A DNA stretch of 64,000 nucleotides from G963708325 sp963708325 (GCA_963708325.1 OY970203.1:1798001-1862000); one strand, 5' to 3'; shown: positions 6,578 to 15,410, counted from the stretch's first letter. Numbers and translations: made by a program. Notes: generated from the letters alone by a model not told the origin.

Positions 6578-9382
6578 TCAGCCGCAGCCGGTGTTGTTGC
6601 CGCAGCTCGGGCAGGTGTAGCACGAACCCGTTCGCTGCATCATCCCGCCGCACTGCTCGCAGGCGGGGCCGAGCTCGATCCCGGACATCCGCGCCGGCAC
6701 CACCGGCGGATCGTCGGTCAGGGCATCGGCGGCCGGACGCGCAGCCCCCGGCTCGGTCGAGGCCGTGCCGCCGTTGCCGCTGCCGTGCCCGTTGCCGGCG
6801 CCGTTGGCCTCCTCGAACAGGGCCTGCTGCGCCTCCTTGCGGGCGCGGACCTCGGAGGTGAGGATGCCGAGGTCCTCGTGCAGGGCGGGGTCGTCGATGA
6901 AGCGGCTGGCCAGCCAGCGCATGATGTAGTCGGGCATCGACTTCGCGAACGGGATCTCGGTGTTCTTGGTGATCCCCTCGGGGTCGAAGCGCATGTAGCT
7001 GAACTTGCGCACGAAGACCTCGAGCGGGACCCCGTACTGGAGCCCGATCGAGATCGCGGTCGCGAACGCGTTCATCATCCCCCGCAGGGTCGAGCCCTCC
7101 TTGCCGATGTCGGTGAGGAAGATCTCGCCGACAGAGCCGTCCTCGTACTTGCCGGCCGTGATGTAGCCCTCGTGGCCGGCGATCGAGAACTTGTGGGTGA
7201 TCGACTCGCGCTCCCGCGGCATCCGGCGCCGCTCCGGCGCCGCCGACCGGGCGTCGGCCGGGTCGGTCGCCGCGGCGCGCTTGCGCTCGCCGGCGTCGGT
7301 GCGCAGCGCCTGCGCCGTCTTCGAGCCGTCTCGGTAGATCGCGAGCGCCTTCAGGCCGCCCTTCCAGCCGCGCGTGTAGGCGTCGGCGATGTCCTCCACG
7401 GTTGCCGACTCGGGCAGGTTCACCGTCTTCGAGATCGCGCCGGAGATGAATGGCTGGGTGGCGGCCATCATGTCGATGTGGCCGGTGTGGGAGATCGCCC
7501 GCTCGCCCACCGCGACGTCGAAGACGGGAAGGTGCTCGTCGCGCAGCCCCGGCGCCCCGACGATCGTCGCCTTGTCGTTCACGTAGGCCTCGATCTGCTC
7601 GATCTCGGAATCCGAGTAGCCGAGCGTCTGCAGGGCGAGCGGAACCGAGCGGTTGACGATCTTCATCTGGCCGCCGCCGACCAGCTCCTTGAACTTGACC
7701 AGCGAGAAGTCGGGCTCGATCCCGGTGGTGTCGCAGTCCATCAGGAAGCTGATCGTGCCGGTGGGGGCGAGCACCGTCGCCTGGGCGTTGCGGTAGCCGC
7801 CGCGCTCGCCCAGCTCGACCGTCTCGTCCCAGGTGCGACGCGCGGCGCCCAGCAGACCGTCCTCGACCAGCGAGTCGTCGATCTCGTAGGCGGAGTCACG
7901 GTGCATCCTCATCACGCCGTTGTGGGCGTCGCGGTTCTTCGCGTACTCGTCGTACGGACCGATCGCCGCCGCCACCTCGGCTGACTTGCGATAGCCGCGG
8001 CCCGTCATCAGCGCGGTGATCGCCGCCGCCGTCGCCCGACCCTCCTCGGAGTCGTAGGGGACGCCGTCCGACATCAGCAGGGCGCCGAGGTTGGCGTAGC
8101 CGAGGCCGAGCTGGCGGAACGCCTTCGCGTTGCGGTCGATCTCCTCGGTGGGGTAGCTGGAGAAGCCGACGAGGATCTCCTGGGCGAGGAAGACGACGTC
8201 GACCGCGTGCGCGAAGCCGTCGACGTCGAACGTGCCGTCGGCGTCACGGAACTTCATCAGGTTCAGCGATGCCAGGTTGCAGGCGGAGTCATCGACGTGC
8301 ATGTACTCGCTGCACGGATTGGACGCGTTGATCCGACCCGACTCCGGGCAGGTGTGCCAGCGGTTGATCGTGGTGTCGTACTGGACGCCCGGGTCGGCGC
8401 AGCGCCAGGCGGCATCGGCGATCTGGTGCATCAGCTCGCGCGCCGGCAGCGTCTTGATGGTGCGGTCGTCGACGCGGGCCGTCAGGTCCCAATCGGCGCC
8501 CGCCGCGACGGCGTCCATGAAGTCGTCGGTGACCCGCACCGAGTTGTTCGCGTTCTGGTACTGGATAGAGGTGAACCCGTCGCCGTCGATCCGCATGTCG
8601 AAGCCGGCGTCGCGCAGGGCGCCCGCCTTCTCCTCCTCGCGCGCCTTGCACCAGATGAAGTCCTCGATGTCGGGGTGGTCGACGTCGAGCACGACCATCT
8701 TCGCCGCCCGCCGCGTCTTGCCGCCTGACTTGATCGTCCCCGCCCAGGCGTCCGCACCACGCATGAAGCTGACCGGCCCCGACGCGTAGCCGCCCTTCGA
8801 CAGCAGCTCCGACGAGGCGCGGATGTTCGACAGGTTTATCCCCGAGCCGGACCCGCCGCGGAAGATCATCCCCTCCTTCGTGTTCCAGTCGAGGATCGAC
8901 TCCATCGTGTCGTCGACGCTGAGGATGAAGCAGGCGGAGCACTGCGGCCGCTCCTCGAAGCCGACGTTGAACCACACCGGGCTGTTGAAGGCCGCCTGCT
9001 GGTGAAGCAGGATGTGGGTCAGCTCGGCCTCGAACACGCCGGCGTCCTCCTCGCTGGCGAAGTAGCCGCCCTCGCGCCCCCAGGCCGCGATCGTGCCGGC
9101 GACGCGCCCGACCATCTGCTTGACCGAGCGCTCGCGCCGCTCGGAGCCGAGCTGGCCGCGGAAGTACTTCTGGGCGACGATGTTCGTCGCGTTCTGGGAC
9201 CACGACTTCGGGAACTCGACGTCGCGCTGCTCGAAGGCGGGGTCGTCGGGGGAGCCGATGATCGCGTCGCGCGTCTCCCACTCGACCGCGTCGAACGGAT
9301 GCACGCCGGGCGAGGTGAAACGGCGCCCGATCTTCAGTCCTTCCCTGGCGTCGACCGGTGCGTTGGCTGCGTTCTTCGCCAT
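6578..9382 (-). CDS. nrdJ: Adenosylcobalamin-dependent (class II) ribonucleotide reductase
   Basis: This 934-residue enzyme makes deoxyribonucleotides using coenzyme B12 instead of an iron/tyrosyl-radical subunit, so no NrdB partner is needed. Visible landmarks are NSPVWFNVG, FRGGSGSGINLSNIR, SNPCSEYMHVDDSACNLASLN with active-site cysteines, and a C-terminal redox tail with CEQCGG and CYTCPSCGNNTGCG. A Gly/Asn/Ser-rich linker precedes the tail. GGAGGAGAG stands just before the ATG. It sits 11 bp downstream of nrdR and is almost certainly co-transcribed with it under NrdR control. Activity implies a cobalamin supply; no B12 riboswitch fits in the 11-bp gap. Confidence 0.96.
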   Translation of the reverse strand: MAKNAANAPVDAREGLKIGRRFTSPGVHPFDAVEWETRDAIIGSPDDPAFEQRDVEFPKSWSQNATNIVAQKYFRGQLGSERRERSVKQMVGRVAGTIAAWGREGGYFASEEDAGVFEAELTHILLHQQAAFNSPVWFNVGFEERPQCSACFILSVDDTMESILDWNTKEGMIFRGGSGSGINLSNIRASSELLSKGGYASGPVSFMRGADAWAGTIKSGGKTRRAAKMVVLDVDHPDIEDFIWCKAREEEKAGALRDAGFDMRIDGDGFTSIQYQNANNSVRVTDDFMDAVAAGADWDLTARVDDRTIKTLPARELMHQIADAAWRCADPGVQYDTTINRWHTCPESGRINASNPCSEYMHVDDSACNLASLNLMKFRDADGTFDVDGFAHAVDVVFLAQEILVGFSSYPTEEIDRNAKAFRQLGLGYANLGALLMSDGVPYDSEEGRATAAAITALMTGRGYRKSAEVAAAIGPYDEYAKNRDAHNGVMRMHRDSAYEIDDSLVEDGLLGAARRTWDETVELGERGGYRNAQATVLAPTGTISFLMDCDTTGIEPDFSLVKFKELVGGGQMKIVNRSVPLALQTLGYSDSEIEQIEAYVNDKATIVGAPGLRDEHLPVFDVAVGERAISHTGHIDMMAATQPFISGAISKTVNLPESATVEDIADAYTRGWKGGLKALAIYRDGSKTAQALRTDAGERKRAAATDPADARSAAPERRRMPRERESITHKFSIAGHEGYITAGKYEDGSVGEIFLTDIGKEGSTLRGMMNAFATAISIGLQYGVPLEVFVRKFSYMRFDPEGITKNTEIPFAKSMPDYIMRWLASRFIDDPALHEDLGILTSEVRARKEAQQALFEEANGAGNGHGSGNGGTASTEPGAARPAADALTDDPPVVPARMSGIELGPACEQCGGMMQRTGSCYTCPSCGNNTGCG

Positions 9383-9393
9383 CTCTCCTCCTC

Positions 9394-9900
9394 TCAGGCG
9401 GCTTGTGGGGGTAACACCGGATCCTCGTCCGTGGACCGGACAGAACCGGGCTCCAGATCGGGCGCAAGTTGGGCGAGTTCGGCCTCGATGTCGTCAACGT
9501 CGGCGAGCTGTTTGTAGACGGCTGCGTACTGGACGTACGACACGTGGTCGAGCCGGCGCAGGCCCTCGAGGCACATCTCGCCGATCCGCTCGGCTCCCAG
9601 CGCGCCGCCGGCGCGCTCGCCCGCGGCGACGATGCGGTCGACTATCGCGTCGAGCTCCGAGGCGGGCACGGGCCGCTTGTGGGCGGCGCGGACGAGACCG
9701 TCGCGCAGCTTGGCGCGGTCGAACGGCTGGCGGCGTCCGTCGCGCTTGACCACGACCATCGGCGCGTCGGCGTGACGCTCGTAGGTCGTGAAGCGGTGAC
9801 CGCACCGGATGCAGGCGCGGCGGCGCCGGACGGCGGCGCCCTCGTCGGCGGCACGGCTCTCGATCACCCTCGTCGACGCCTGGCAATGCGGACAGTCCAC
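9394..9900 (-). CDS. nrdR: Transcriptional repressor NrdR
   Basis: NrdR is a zinc-ribbon/ATP-cone regulator that represses ribonucleotide reductase genes when dATP is high. The 168-residue product starts MDCPHCQ and continues with VRRRRACIRCGHRFTTYER (four zinc cysteines, C3, C6, C31, C34) and an ATP-cone domain beginning VVVKRDGRRQPFDR. The GTG at 9900 is chosen over GTG 9906 because it gives the family N-terminus and because TAAAAT (9907-9912, minus strand) stands 6 nt before it, the leaderless spacing seen elsewhere in this window. The C-terminus is longer than usual and acidic. It leads the nrdR-nrdJ operon. Confidence 0.95.
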   Translation of the reverse strand: MDCPHCQASTRVIESRAADEGAAVRRRRACIRCGHRFTTYERHADAPMVVVKRDGRRQPFDRAKLRDGLVRAAHKRPVPASELDAIVDRIVAAGERAGGALGAERIGEMCLEGLRRLDHVSYVQYAAVYKQLADVDDIEAELAQLAPDLEPGSVRSTDEDPVLPPQAA

Positions 9901-9909
9901 AGGCACATT

Positions 9910-9956
9910 TTACTAGCGGTAGCGCCTGATTCCTTCCTCTACCCTACATATAGCGC
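9910..9956. promoter_or_regulatory. Pair of NrdR-box-like operators
   Basis: Two 16-bp elements with cores CTAGCGGTAG (9913-9922) and CTACATATAG (9944-9953) both fit CTA-N4-TAG; the second closely matches the NrdR-box core CTATATATAG. Core starts are exactly 31 bp apart, three helical turns, as in known paired NrdR boxes. They lie directly upstream of nrdR and its putative -10, so they predict autoregulation of nrdR-nrdJ. Confidence 0.78.
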
Positions 9957-10001
9957 CTAGTTTGCGGAGTTTTGTCACACCGCTGCTGGCGGGGGCGCCC
10001 A

Positions 10002-10007
10002 TATACT
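10002..10007 (+). promoter_or_regulatory. -10 element of the hemolysin III gene
   Basis: TATACT ends 7 nt before the GTG start at 10015, placing the transcript start at or very near the start codon. This suggests a leaderless mRNA. No convincing -35 hexamer is seen. Confidence 0.5.
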
Positions 10008-10014
10008 GGGGTCG

Positions 10015-10782
10015 GTGACGGAGCGGGTGCGCATGGCGATCGACGGCGGGGTCGACGCGGTCGGAGAGCGGGCGAGCGCCGCCGGCGAGCGGATCAGCGA
10101 CGGCGTCAGCGCCGCCGCCGAGCGCGTCAACGCCGCCGCCGAGCGGGTGAAGCCGCGGCTGCGCGGGGTCTCGCACCAGTGGGCCTTCTTCGTCTCGCTC
10201 GCCGCCGGCGCCGGCCTGGTGATCGCCGCCGGCGACGCCCGCGCCACGCTCGCCGTCGCGATCTACGCCGTCTCGCTGTCGGCGCTGTTCGGCACCAGCG
10301 CGCTCTACCACCGCGTCGACTGGCGCCGTCCGGAGGTGCGCCGCTGGGTGCGCCGGCTCGACCACTCGATGATCTTCTTCTTGATCGCCGGCACCTACAC
10401 GCCCTTCGCGCTGCTGGTCCTCGAGGGACCGCTGGCGGAGGCGATCCTCGTCGTCGTCTGGGCCGGAGCGCTCGCCGGGACGGTGGTGGAGATGATCTGG
10501 GTGGAGGCGCCGAAGTGGGTGACGGCGATCGTCTACCTCGCGCTCGGCTGGGTCGGCATCGCCGCCTTCCCCGGCCTGCTCGATCACGCCGGCGTCGCCG
10601 CGGTCTCCCTGATCGTCGCCGGCGGGCTGCTCTACACCGGGGGCGCCGTCGTCTACGCGACCCAGCGGCCCGACCCCAGTCCGGCCGTGTTCGGCTACCA
10701 CGAGGTCTTCCACCTGCTCGTGATCGGCGCGGCCGCGGCCCACTTCGCCGCCGTCGCCCTGTTCGCGCTGCCGGCGGGCTGA
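10015..10782 (+). CDS. Hemolysin III family (PAQR-type) membrane protein
   Basis: The 255-residue protein has a 45-residue N-terminal region of repeated AAER/GER units, probably a short helix or coil, then seven hydrophobic helices of the HlyIII/TrhA family. Family-defining polar residues are present: SALYHR, RRLDHSMIFFLIAGTYTPF and HEVFHLLVIGAAAAHF, whose Ser, His and Asp residues form the intramembrane metal site in PAQR proteins. Bacterial members are linked to membrane lipid or energy homeostasis; haemolysis is not implied. GTG 10015 is favoured by the -10 spacing; ATG 10033 is an alternative. It is divergent from nrdR. Confidence 0.87.
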   Translation: MTERVRMAIDGGVDAVGERASAAGERISDGVSAAAERVNAAAERVKPRLRGVSHQWAFFVSLAAGAGLVIAAGDARATLAVAIYAVSLSALFGTSALYHRVDWRRPEVRRWVRRLDHSMIFFLIAGTYTPFALLVLEGPLAEAILVVVWAGALAGTVVEMIWVEAPKWVTAIVYLALGWVGIAAFPGLLDHAGVAAVSLIVAGGLLYTGGAVVYATQRPDPSPAVFGYHEVFHLLVIGAAAAHFAAVALFALPAG

Positions 10783-10799
10783 CCCGGCTCAGCGGCGGC

Positions 10800-11546
10800 T
10801 CAGCGGGGCGCCGGGGCGGCGTGGCGCTCCTGCGCGGCCTCGATCAGCGCCCTCACCTCATCCTCGCGCCCGGCCCGGACCAGCTCCACCGGATCCGGGT
10901 CGCCGTTGACGATCCCCTCGAAGAAGCTCTTGCGGTCCTGGTAGGTGGGGAGCGTCTCCTTCGCCCAGCCGCGCGCGTAGTTGAGGATCACCGCGAGGCG
11001 GGCGTAGGGTTCGCCGAAGGCCTCGGCGATCTCCCGCTTCATCCGCTTCGCCAGCGCCGGCGAAGCGCCGGCGGTTGAGATCGCGATCGCCAGCGGGCCC
11101 GTGCGCACGATCGCGGGCAGGATGAAGTTGCACAGCGGCGGCACATCGACGACGTTGACGAGCATCGAGCGCGCCTCGGCGTCCTCGTAGACGGCGATGT
11201 TCACCTCGGTGTCGGATGTGGCGGCGATCGCCACGAATGCCCCCTCGAGGTCTGAGCTGCGGTATTCGCGGCACTCCCAGCGGATCGACCCCTCGTCGGC
11301 GAGGGTGGCGAGCGCCGGCACGGCGCGCGGAGCCACGAGCGTCACGTCGGCGCCGCAGGCGAGCAGTCCCTCGACCTTCTCCAGCCCGACGTCGCCGCCG
11401 CCCACCACCATGCAGCGCCGGCCGCCGAGCCGCAGGCAGGCTACGTACAGGGGCGTGTCGAGCATGTCGCGCACGCAGGACTGGTCGCAGATCCCCCTGC
11501 GGAGCTGGCAGACGCATTCCTTGCCCCGGTAGGCCTGGGCGGGCAT
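10800..11546 (-). CDS. Precorrin-2 dehydrogenase / sirohydrochlorin ferrochelatase-like protein
   Basis: This 248-residue protein resembles the N-terminal half of CysG and Met8. It has a Rossmann NAD site [16 protein letters not shown] near residue 45, the catalytic-Asp region [16 protein letters not shown] and the helical dimerisation part. The expected reaction is NAD-dependent oxidation of precorrin-2 to sirohydrochlorin for siroheme or cobalamin. No SUMT methyltransferase domain or gene is adjacent. Oddly, about 28 residues precede the usual start and carry four cysteines (C-x-C-x6-C-x3-C). AGGGG lies 3 nt before the ATG at 11546, supporting this long form; an internal ATG (Met29) lacks a ribosome binding site. 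Confidence 0.82.
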   Translation of the reverse strand: MPAQAYRGKECVCQLRRGICDQSCVRDMLDTPLYVACLRLGGRRCMVVGGGDVGLEKVEGLLACGADVTLVAPRAVPALATLADEGSIRWECREYRSSDLEGAFVAIAATSDTEVNIAVYEDAEARSMLVNVVDVPPLCNFILPAIVRTGPLAIAISTAGASPALAKRMKREIAEAFGEPYARLAVILNYARGWAKETLPTYQDRKSFFEGIVNGDPDPVELVRAGREDEVRALIEAAQERHAAPAPR

Positions 11547-11550
11547 CGTC

Positions 11551-11564
11551 CCCTAAATGTAGGG
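11551..11564. promoter_or_regulatory. Palindrome over the ribosome binding site of the precorrin-2 dehydrogenase gene
   Basis: CCCTA-aatg-TAGGG on the plus strand is a perfect 5-bp inverted repeat ending 4 bp from the start codon. On the coding strand it contains the Shine-Dalgarno AGGGG and a CTACATTTAG core resembling the NrdR boxes at 9913 and 9944. It may be an operator or an RNA hairpin hiding the ribosome binding site. Confidence 0.35.
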
Positions 11565-11578
11565 AAGCGCCGCCCTCG

Positions 11579-12199
11579 TCAGCGGCGGATGCGGTCGCGC
11601 AGGCCGGCGAGGGCGTCGGCGGCGCGGCGGCCGGGGCCGCGGCGCCCGCCGGGGTGGGCGCCGGCGGGGCTCCAGCCGAAATAGCGGCCGAGGGCGAGGC
11701 CGCCGCCCGTCAGCACCAGCAGGCCCAGCGCCGCGGCCAGCGCGATAACCGCCGGCGGGGTCTGCGGGGCGCTGTCGAACGCCGGCGCCGCGGTCGGCAG
11801 CACCGCCTTGCGGGGAACCACGGGCTTCGGCGATCCATCCTTTGTCGTGTGCCTGGCGCGCTTGCGATCGGCGCGCACGAGCTGCTGCGGAGTCGGCCCG
11901 CTCGGCACCGGTGCGGCCGCCGCGGTCGGCGAGGGCGCCGCGCCACCGCTGCTGCCGCAGCCGCTGCCGAGGGCGTTGTTGACCGCGTCGCCGAACCCGG
12001 GGTCGTAGGCCTGCACGTCGGGTGGGATGCTGCCGAGGGTGCTGCGAAGATCGCCCGCCGAGTACCTGCAGGCCTGGATGCTGCCGCTCGACCCGTAGTC
12101 CTGGTAGAGCTGGGAGAAGCTGCTGGCCTGGGCACCGGCCGGGGCCAGGAGCAGCCCGGCCGCACCCGCCGCGACGAGCATGAGGCGCCTCGCACTCAT
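11579..12199 (-). CDS. Secreted, C-terminally anchored protein of unknown function
   Basis: I recognise no family. The 206-residue protein starts with a clear signal peptide (MSARRLMLVAAGAAGLLLAPAGAQA). About 60 residues with three cysteines (Cys43, Cys81 and a Gly/Ser-rich neighbour) follow, then a Pro/Ala-rich linker, a transmembrane helix near residues 145-170 and an Arg-rich cytoplasmic tail. This predicts a small wall-facing domain tethered to the membrane. TAAGCT lies 6 nt before the ATG, consistent with a leaderless transcript. It is divergent from the O-antigen-ligase-like gene. Confidence 0.68.
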   Translation of the reverse strand: MSARRLMLVAAGAAGLLLAPAGAQASSFSQLYQDYGSSGSIQACRYSAGDLRSTLGSIPPDVQAYDPGFGDAVNNALGSGCGSSGGAAPSPTAAAAPVPSGPTPQQLVRADRKRARHTTKDGSPKPVVPRKAVLPTAAPAFDSAPQTPPAVIALAAALGLLVLTGGGLALGRYFGWSPAGAHPGGRRGPGRRAADALAGLRDRIRR

Positions 12200-12252
12200 G
12201 GCCCTAGCTTAATGCCTCGGGCCGGCGGGGAATGCTCGCTACGCTGGCGCCG

Positions 12253-14430
12253 ATGGAGGCGATCGGTCAGCGCGAACCTCGCCCGGGGCGGCCGCTGCCG
12301 CTGGAGCGGGCGAGCTTCGCGCAGCGCGCGGCCGCCGTGGCGGCGGCCCCCGGCTACGCCGGCTGGCTGATGGCGTTCCTGCTCGCCGCCTGCGCCTACG
12401 CGGCTTTTGCGAACGGCGCGATCGCGGGCGACGACGAGGCCCGCCTCCAGGTCGGCGTCGCGGCGACGGTCGTCTTCGGCGGCATCGGCCTTGGGGCCGG
12501 GGCGCTCGCCTGGGGCCGCGCACCGCTCGCCTGGTGCGGCGCGGCGCTGGTGGCGCTGTTCGCGCTGTGGAGCGCGCTCAGCCTCGACTGGTCGGTTGCC
12601 CCCGACGACACCTGGCTGGCGGTCAACCGCGCCGTCACCTACGCCGCCGTGATCGGCCTCGCCCTTGTCGCCGGGGCGGCGATCCGCTTCGCGCCCCGCA
12701 TAGTCGCGATCGCGATCCCCCTGCTGGTCCTGCCGGTGGCGCTGTTCGCGCTGGCGGGCAAGCTCGCGCCCGAGCTCCACCTGGCCGGGATCTCCTTCGA
12801 CCACACCGAGCGCTTCCAGCGGCTGCGCGAGCCGATCGGCTACTGGAACGCGCTCGGCCTGCTCTGCGTGATGGCCACGCCGACGTGCATCTGGGCCGCC
12901 GCCGACCGCGATTGGCGCGACGGCGCCCGCACCGCCGCGCTGCTCGTCCTCGACGTCCTGCTGGTCACGATCGCGCTCACCTACTCGCGCGGCGCCGTGC
13001 TCGCCTTCCTCGGCGTGGCGGCGGTGATGGTGGCCGCGGGGCCCAACCGGCTGCGGCGCGTCGCGGTCGTCGGCGTCGCCGTGCTCGCGGCGGTGCCGAG
13101 CGTCGCCTTCGCCTTCGGCCGGCACGACCTGACGACCGCGGGGCTGCCGGCCTCCCAGCGCGCCGACGACGGCGCCATCCTCACCGTGATCCTGACCCTG
13201 GGCCTGGCCGCGCTCGTGGTCGTCGCCAGGCTTGCGCTCGCGGCCGAGCGCCGGGTCGAGTGGCGGCCTCGCCACACCCGCCTGGCGCGCACCGCGATCG
13301 CCGCCGCCGCGATCCTCGTGCTGCTCGCCGGGACCGCGGCCCTGGCGAGCTCCGATCGCGGCATCGGCGGCACGGTGTCGCACCAGTGGCACGAGTTCAA
13401 GCGGGTGAAGGCCAGCTCGCGGGACCCCGGCAGGCTGGTCTCGGTGAACGGGTCCAACCGCTGGGTCTGGTGGTCGGAGGCGATGGGGGCGTTCAGCGAC
13501 AAGCCGGTGAAGGGATGGGGCGCCGGCTCGTTCCCGGTCCTGCACTACCTCTATCGCAACCACGAGGCGCCCGTGCGCTCGACCCACAGCGTCGAGCTTC
13601 AGTTCCTCTCCGAGACCGGCCTCGTCGGCGCTGCGCTCGGGCTGGGCGGGCTGGCGCTGCTCTTCGCCGCCGCCGCGCAGGGAGCGAGACGGGCGAGGGG
13701 CGCCGAGCGCTCGGCGCGCCTGGCGCTGGTCGCCGTCGCCGCAGCCTGGGCGGTGCATTCCGTGTACGACTGGGACTGGGAGATCCCCGCCGTCACGCTC
13801 CCCGCCCTGATCGCCGCCGCGATTGCGGCGATGCCCTACGGCGGCGGGCGCCAGCGCGGTGAGCTGGTGCCGGCTCGCAGCCGCCGTGACCTGCTTCCCG
13901 GCTGGTTCGCGGCGGGCGCCGCCGCGCTTGCGGGGGCGGCGCTCGCGATCTCCGTCGTCCTGCCGGCGCTGTCGGACTCGCGCCGGCTCGACGCGTTCGT
14001 CACCGCTTCCCGCCACACGCCCGCAGCGACCCGCGACGGGGCAACCCAGGCGGACCTCGCCCGCCGCCTGAACCCGCTCAGCATCGATCCGCTGCTTGCC
14101 GAGGCGACGATCTTCTCCGGGGGCCTGCGCTTCGACCTCGCCGAGCGCTCCCTCTACGAGGCGGTGCGGCGGCAGCCCGAAAGCTACCGGGGCTGGCAGG
14201 CGCTGACTGCCTTCCTCGGCACGTTCGACGCTCCCGGCCCGATCGAGCGCGCCCTGCGCCGCTGGAGCCTCACCGACCCGCTCACCTTCGAGAAGGGCCC
14301 GCCGCCGCAGGCCGGCCTCGCCTACCCGCTCGAGCTCCCGCCGTCGCGTTCCCCGACCGCCTACGGGACGCCATTGCCCCAGCCCGCCGCGCCGGCCCTG
14401 CCGGCGGGGATCGTCCCCACCGCTCCCTAG
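12253..14430 (+). CDS. O-antigen ligase/polymerase-like membrane protein
   Basis: The product is about 725 residues with 12 or more hydrophobic helices. The Wzy/WaaL signature lies in the large loop and following helix: EPIGYWNALGL, a conserved TYSRGA, and SNRWVWWSEAMGAF with WGAGSFPVL and HSVELQFLSETGLVG. A C-terminal helical, TPR-like soluble region of about 150 residues follows. Such proteins join or polymerise undecaprenyl-linked sugars at the outer face of the membrane. With the sulfotransferase downstream it suggests surface glycan assembly. ATG 12253 is preferred over ATG 12232 because TACGCT (12240-12245) stands 7 nt upstream of it. Confidence 0.82.
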   Translation: MEAIGQREPRPGRPLPLERASFAQRAAAVAAAPGYAGWLMAFLLAACAYAAFANGAIAGDDEARLQVGVAATVVFGGIGLGAGALAWGRAPLAWCGAALVALFALWSALSLDWSVAPDDTWLAVNRAVTYAAVIGLALVAGAAIRFAPRIVAIAIPLLVLPVALFALAGKLAPELHLAGISFDHTERFQRLREPIGYWNALGLLCVMATPTCIWAAADRDWRDGARTAALLVLDVLLVTIALTYSRGAVLAFLGVAAVMVAAGPNRLRRVAVVGVAVLAAVPSVAFAFGRHDLTTAGLPASQRADDGAILTVILTLGLAALVVVARLALAAERRVEWRPRHTRLARTAIAAAAILVLLAGTAALASSDRGIGGTVSHQWHEFKRVKASSRDPGRLVSVNGSNRWVWWSEAMGAFSDKPVKGWGAGSFPVLHYLYRNHEAPVRSTHSVELQFLSETGLVGAALGLGGLALLFAAAAQGARRARGAERSARLALVAVAAAWAVHSVYDWDWEIPAVTLPALIAAAIAAMPYGGGRQRGELVPARSRRDLLPGWFAAGAAALAGAALAISVVLPALSDSRRLDAFVTASRHTPAATRDGATQADLARRLNPLSIDPLLAEATIFSGGLRFDLAERSLYEAVRRQPESYRGWQALTAFLGTFDAPGPIERALRRWSLTDPLTFEKGPPPQAGLAYPLELPPSRSPTAYGTPLPQPAAPALPAGIVPTAP

Positions 14431-14465
14431 TGGCGCTAGTGTCTCCGCTGGGGAACCGTCGTTAG

Positions 14466-15392
14466 ATGGCGCCGTGGCGCTCGGGGTGGGAGCGCCGCGT
14501 CGCCCGGTCGGCGCGGTCGTTCGACCCCGACGAGCTCGAGCGCAGGCTCGTCTGGCTGCTCGGCTCGCCGCGCTCGGGCAGCTCGTGGCTGGTCGCGCAG
14601 CTCGCCGAGCTGCCCGGCGTGAGCACGATCCTCGAGCCGCTCGTCGGCAGGCACCTGGCGCTGACGGCGACCGCGCCCGTCGCCGGGCGGACCGGATACT
14701 TCCTGCACAACGAGCTGCTCGCCGACCAGGAGAACTACCTGTTCTCGCATGCCTACGAGAGCGCCTGGCGGCCGCTCTTCCGCGAGGCGATCCTGGGCCG
14801 GTTCGCGGCCCAGCTGGCGGCGCACGGTCGCCCCGCCGGGCCCGTTGTCGTGAAGGAGCCGAACGGCTCCGCCGCCGCCGGGCCGATCTTCGAGCTGATG
14901 CCGCGGTCGCGCCTGCTCTTTCTGATCCGCGACGGCCGCGACGTGGTCGACTCCTTCGTCGACGCGCTCTCGCACCCCGATTGGATCCTCGCGTATGCGC
15001 CGGGCCAACGGGCGCTGGAACAGTCCAAGCGGATGGAGTTCATCGAGGTGCAGTCGGCGCTCTGGCGCTTCTACACGGAGGCGGTCGACGGCGCCTGCCG
15101 CGACCTCGACGACGACGCCTGCTTCCGGGTCCGCTACGAGGACCTGCTCGCCGACACCGAGCGCTGGCTGGCCCGGATCGCCGAGTGGCTTGGCGCTGCC
15201 GCGCCGCCCGAGCGGATCGCGGCGGTCGCACGCAGGCACAGCTTCGCCGAGCTGTCCGAAGAGCAGCGCGGCCCCGGGAAGTTCGCCCGCGCCGCCTCGC
15301 CGGGCGCGTGGCGCGAGAACATGACCGCCGCCGAGCAGCGCCTGATGCAGGAGATGCTGGGCGACACGCTGGCCCGTCTCGGCTACGACTGA
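14466..15392 (+). CDS. PAPS-dependent sulfotransferase family protein
   Basis: The 308-residue protein has both cofactor-binding signatures of the sulfotransferase fold: the 5'-phosphosulfate loop GSPRSGSSWL near residue 35 and the 3'-phosphate segment FLIRDGRDVVDSF near 155, plus VVKEPNG between them. It should transfer sulfate from PAPS to a hydroxyl, plausibly on a glycan or lipid, given the ligase-like gene 35 bp upstream. No PAPS synthesis genes are nearby. GGGGAA about 11 nt upstream could serve as ribosome binding site. The acceptor is unknown. Confidence 0.85.
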   Translation: MAPWRSGWERRVARSARSFDPDELERRLVWLLGSPRSGSSWLVAQLAELPGVSTILEPLVGRHLALTATAPVAGRTGYFLHNELLADQENYLFSHAYESAWRPLFREAILGRFAAQLAAHGRPAGPVVVKEPNGSAAAGPIFELMPRSRLLFLIRDGRDVVDSFVDALSHPDWILAYAPGQRALEQSKRMEFIEVQSALWRFYTEAVDGACRDLDDDACFRVRYEDLLADTERWLARIAEWLGAAAPPERIAAVARRHSFAELSEEQRGPGKFARAASPGAWRENMTAAEQRLMQEMLGDTLARLGYD

Positions 15393-15394
15393 GC

Positions 15395-15410
15395 GCCGCC
15401 GTGCGGCGGC
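15395..15410 (+). terminator. GC-rich hairpin after the sulfotransferase gene
   Basis: GCCGCC-gtgc-GGCGGC is a perfect 6-bp stem with a 4-nt loop 2 nt past the stop codon. It lacks a T-tract, so it is a weak terminator call. Confidence 0.4.

Noticed and set aside
12196..14016. Long minus-strand frame opposite the O-antigen-ligase-like gene, and similar frames opposite nrdJ, rpoB, rpoC and fusA
   Set aside because: These are complementary-strand shadows caused by high GC content; they have no domains and overlap well-supported genes throughout.
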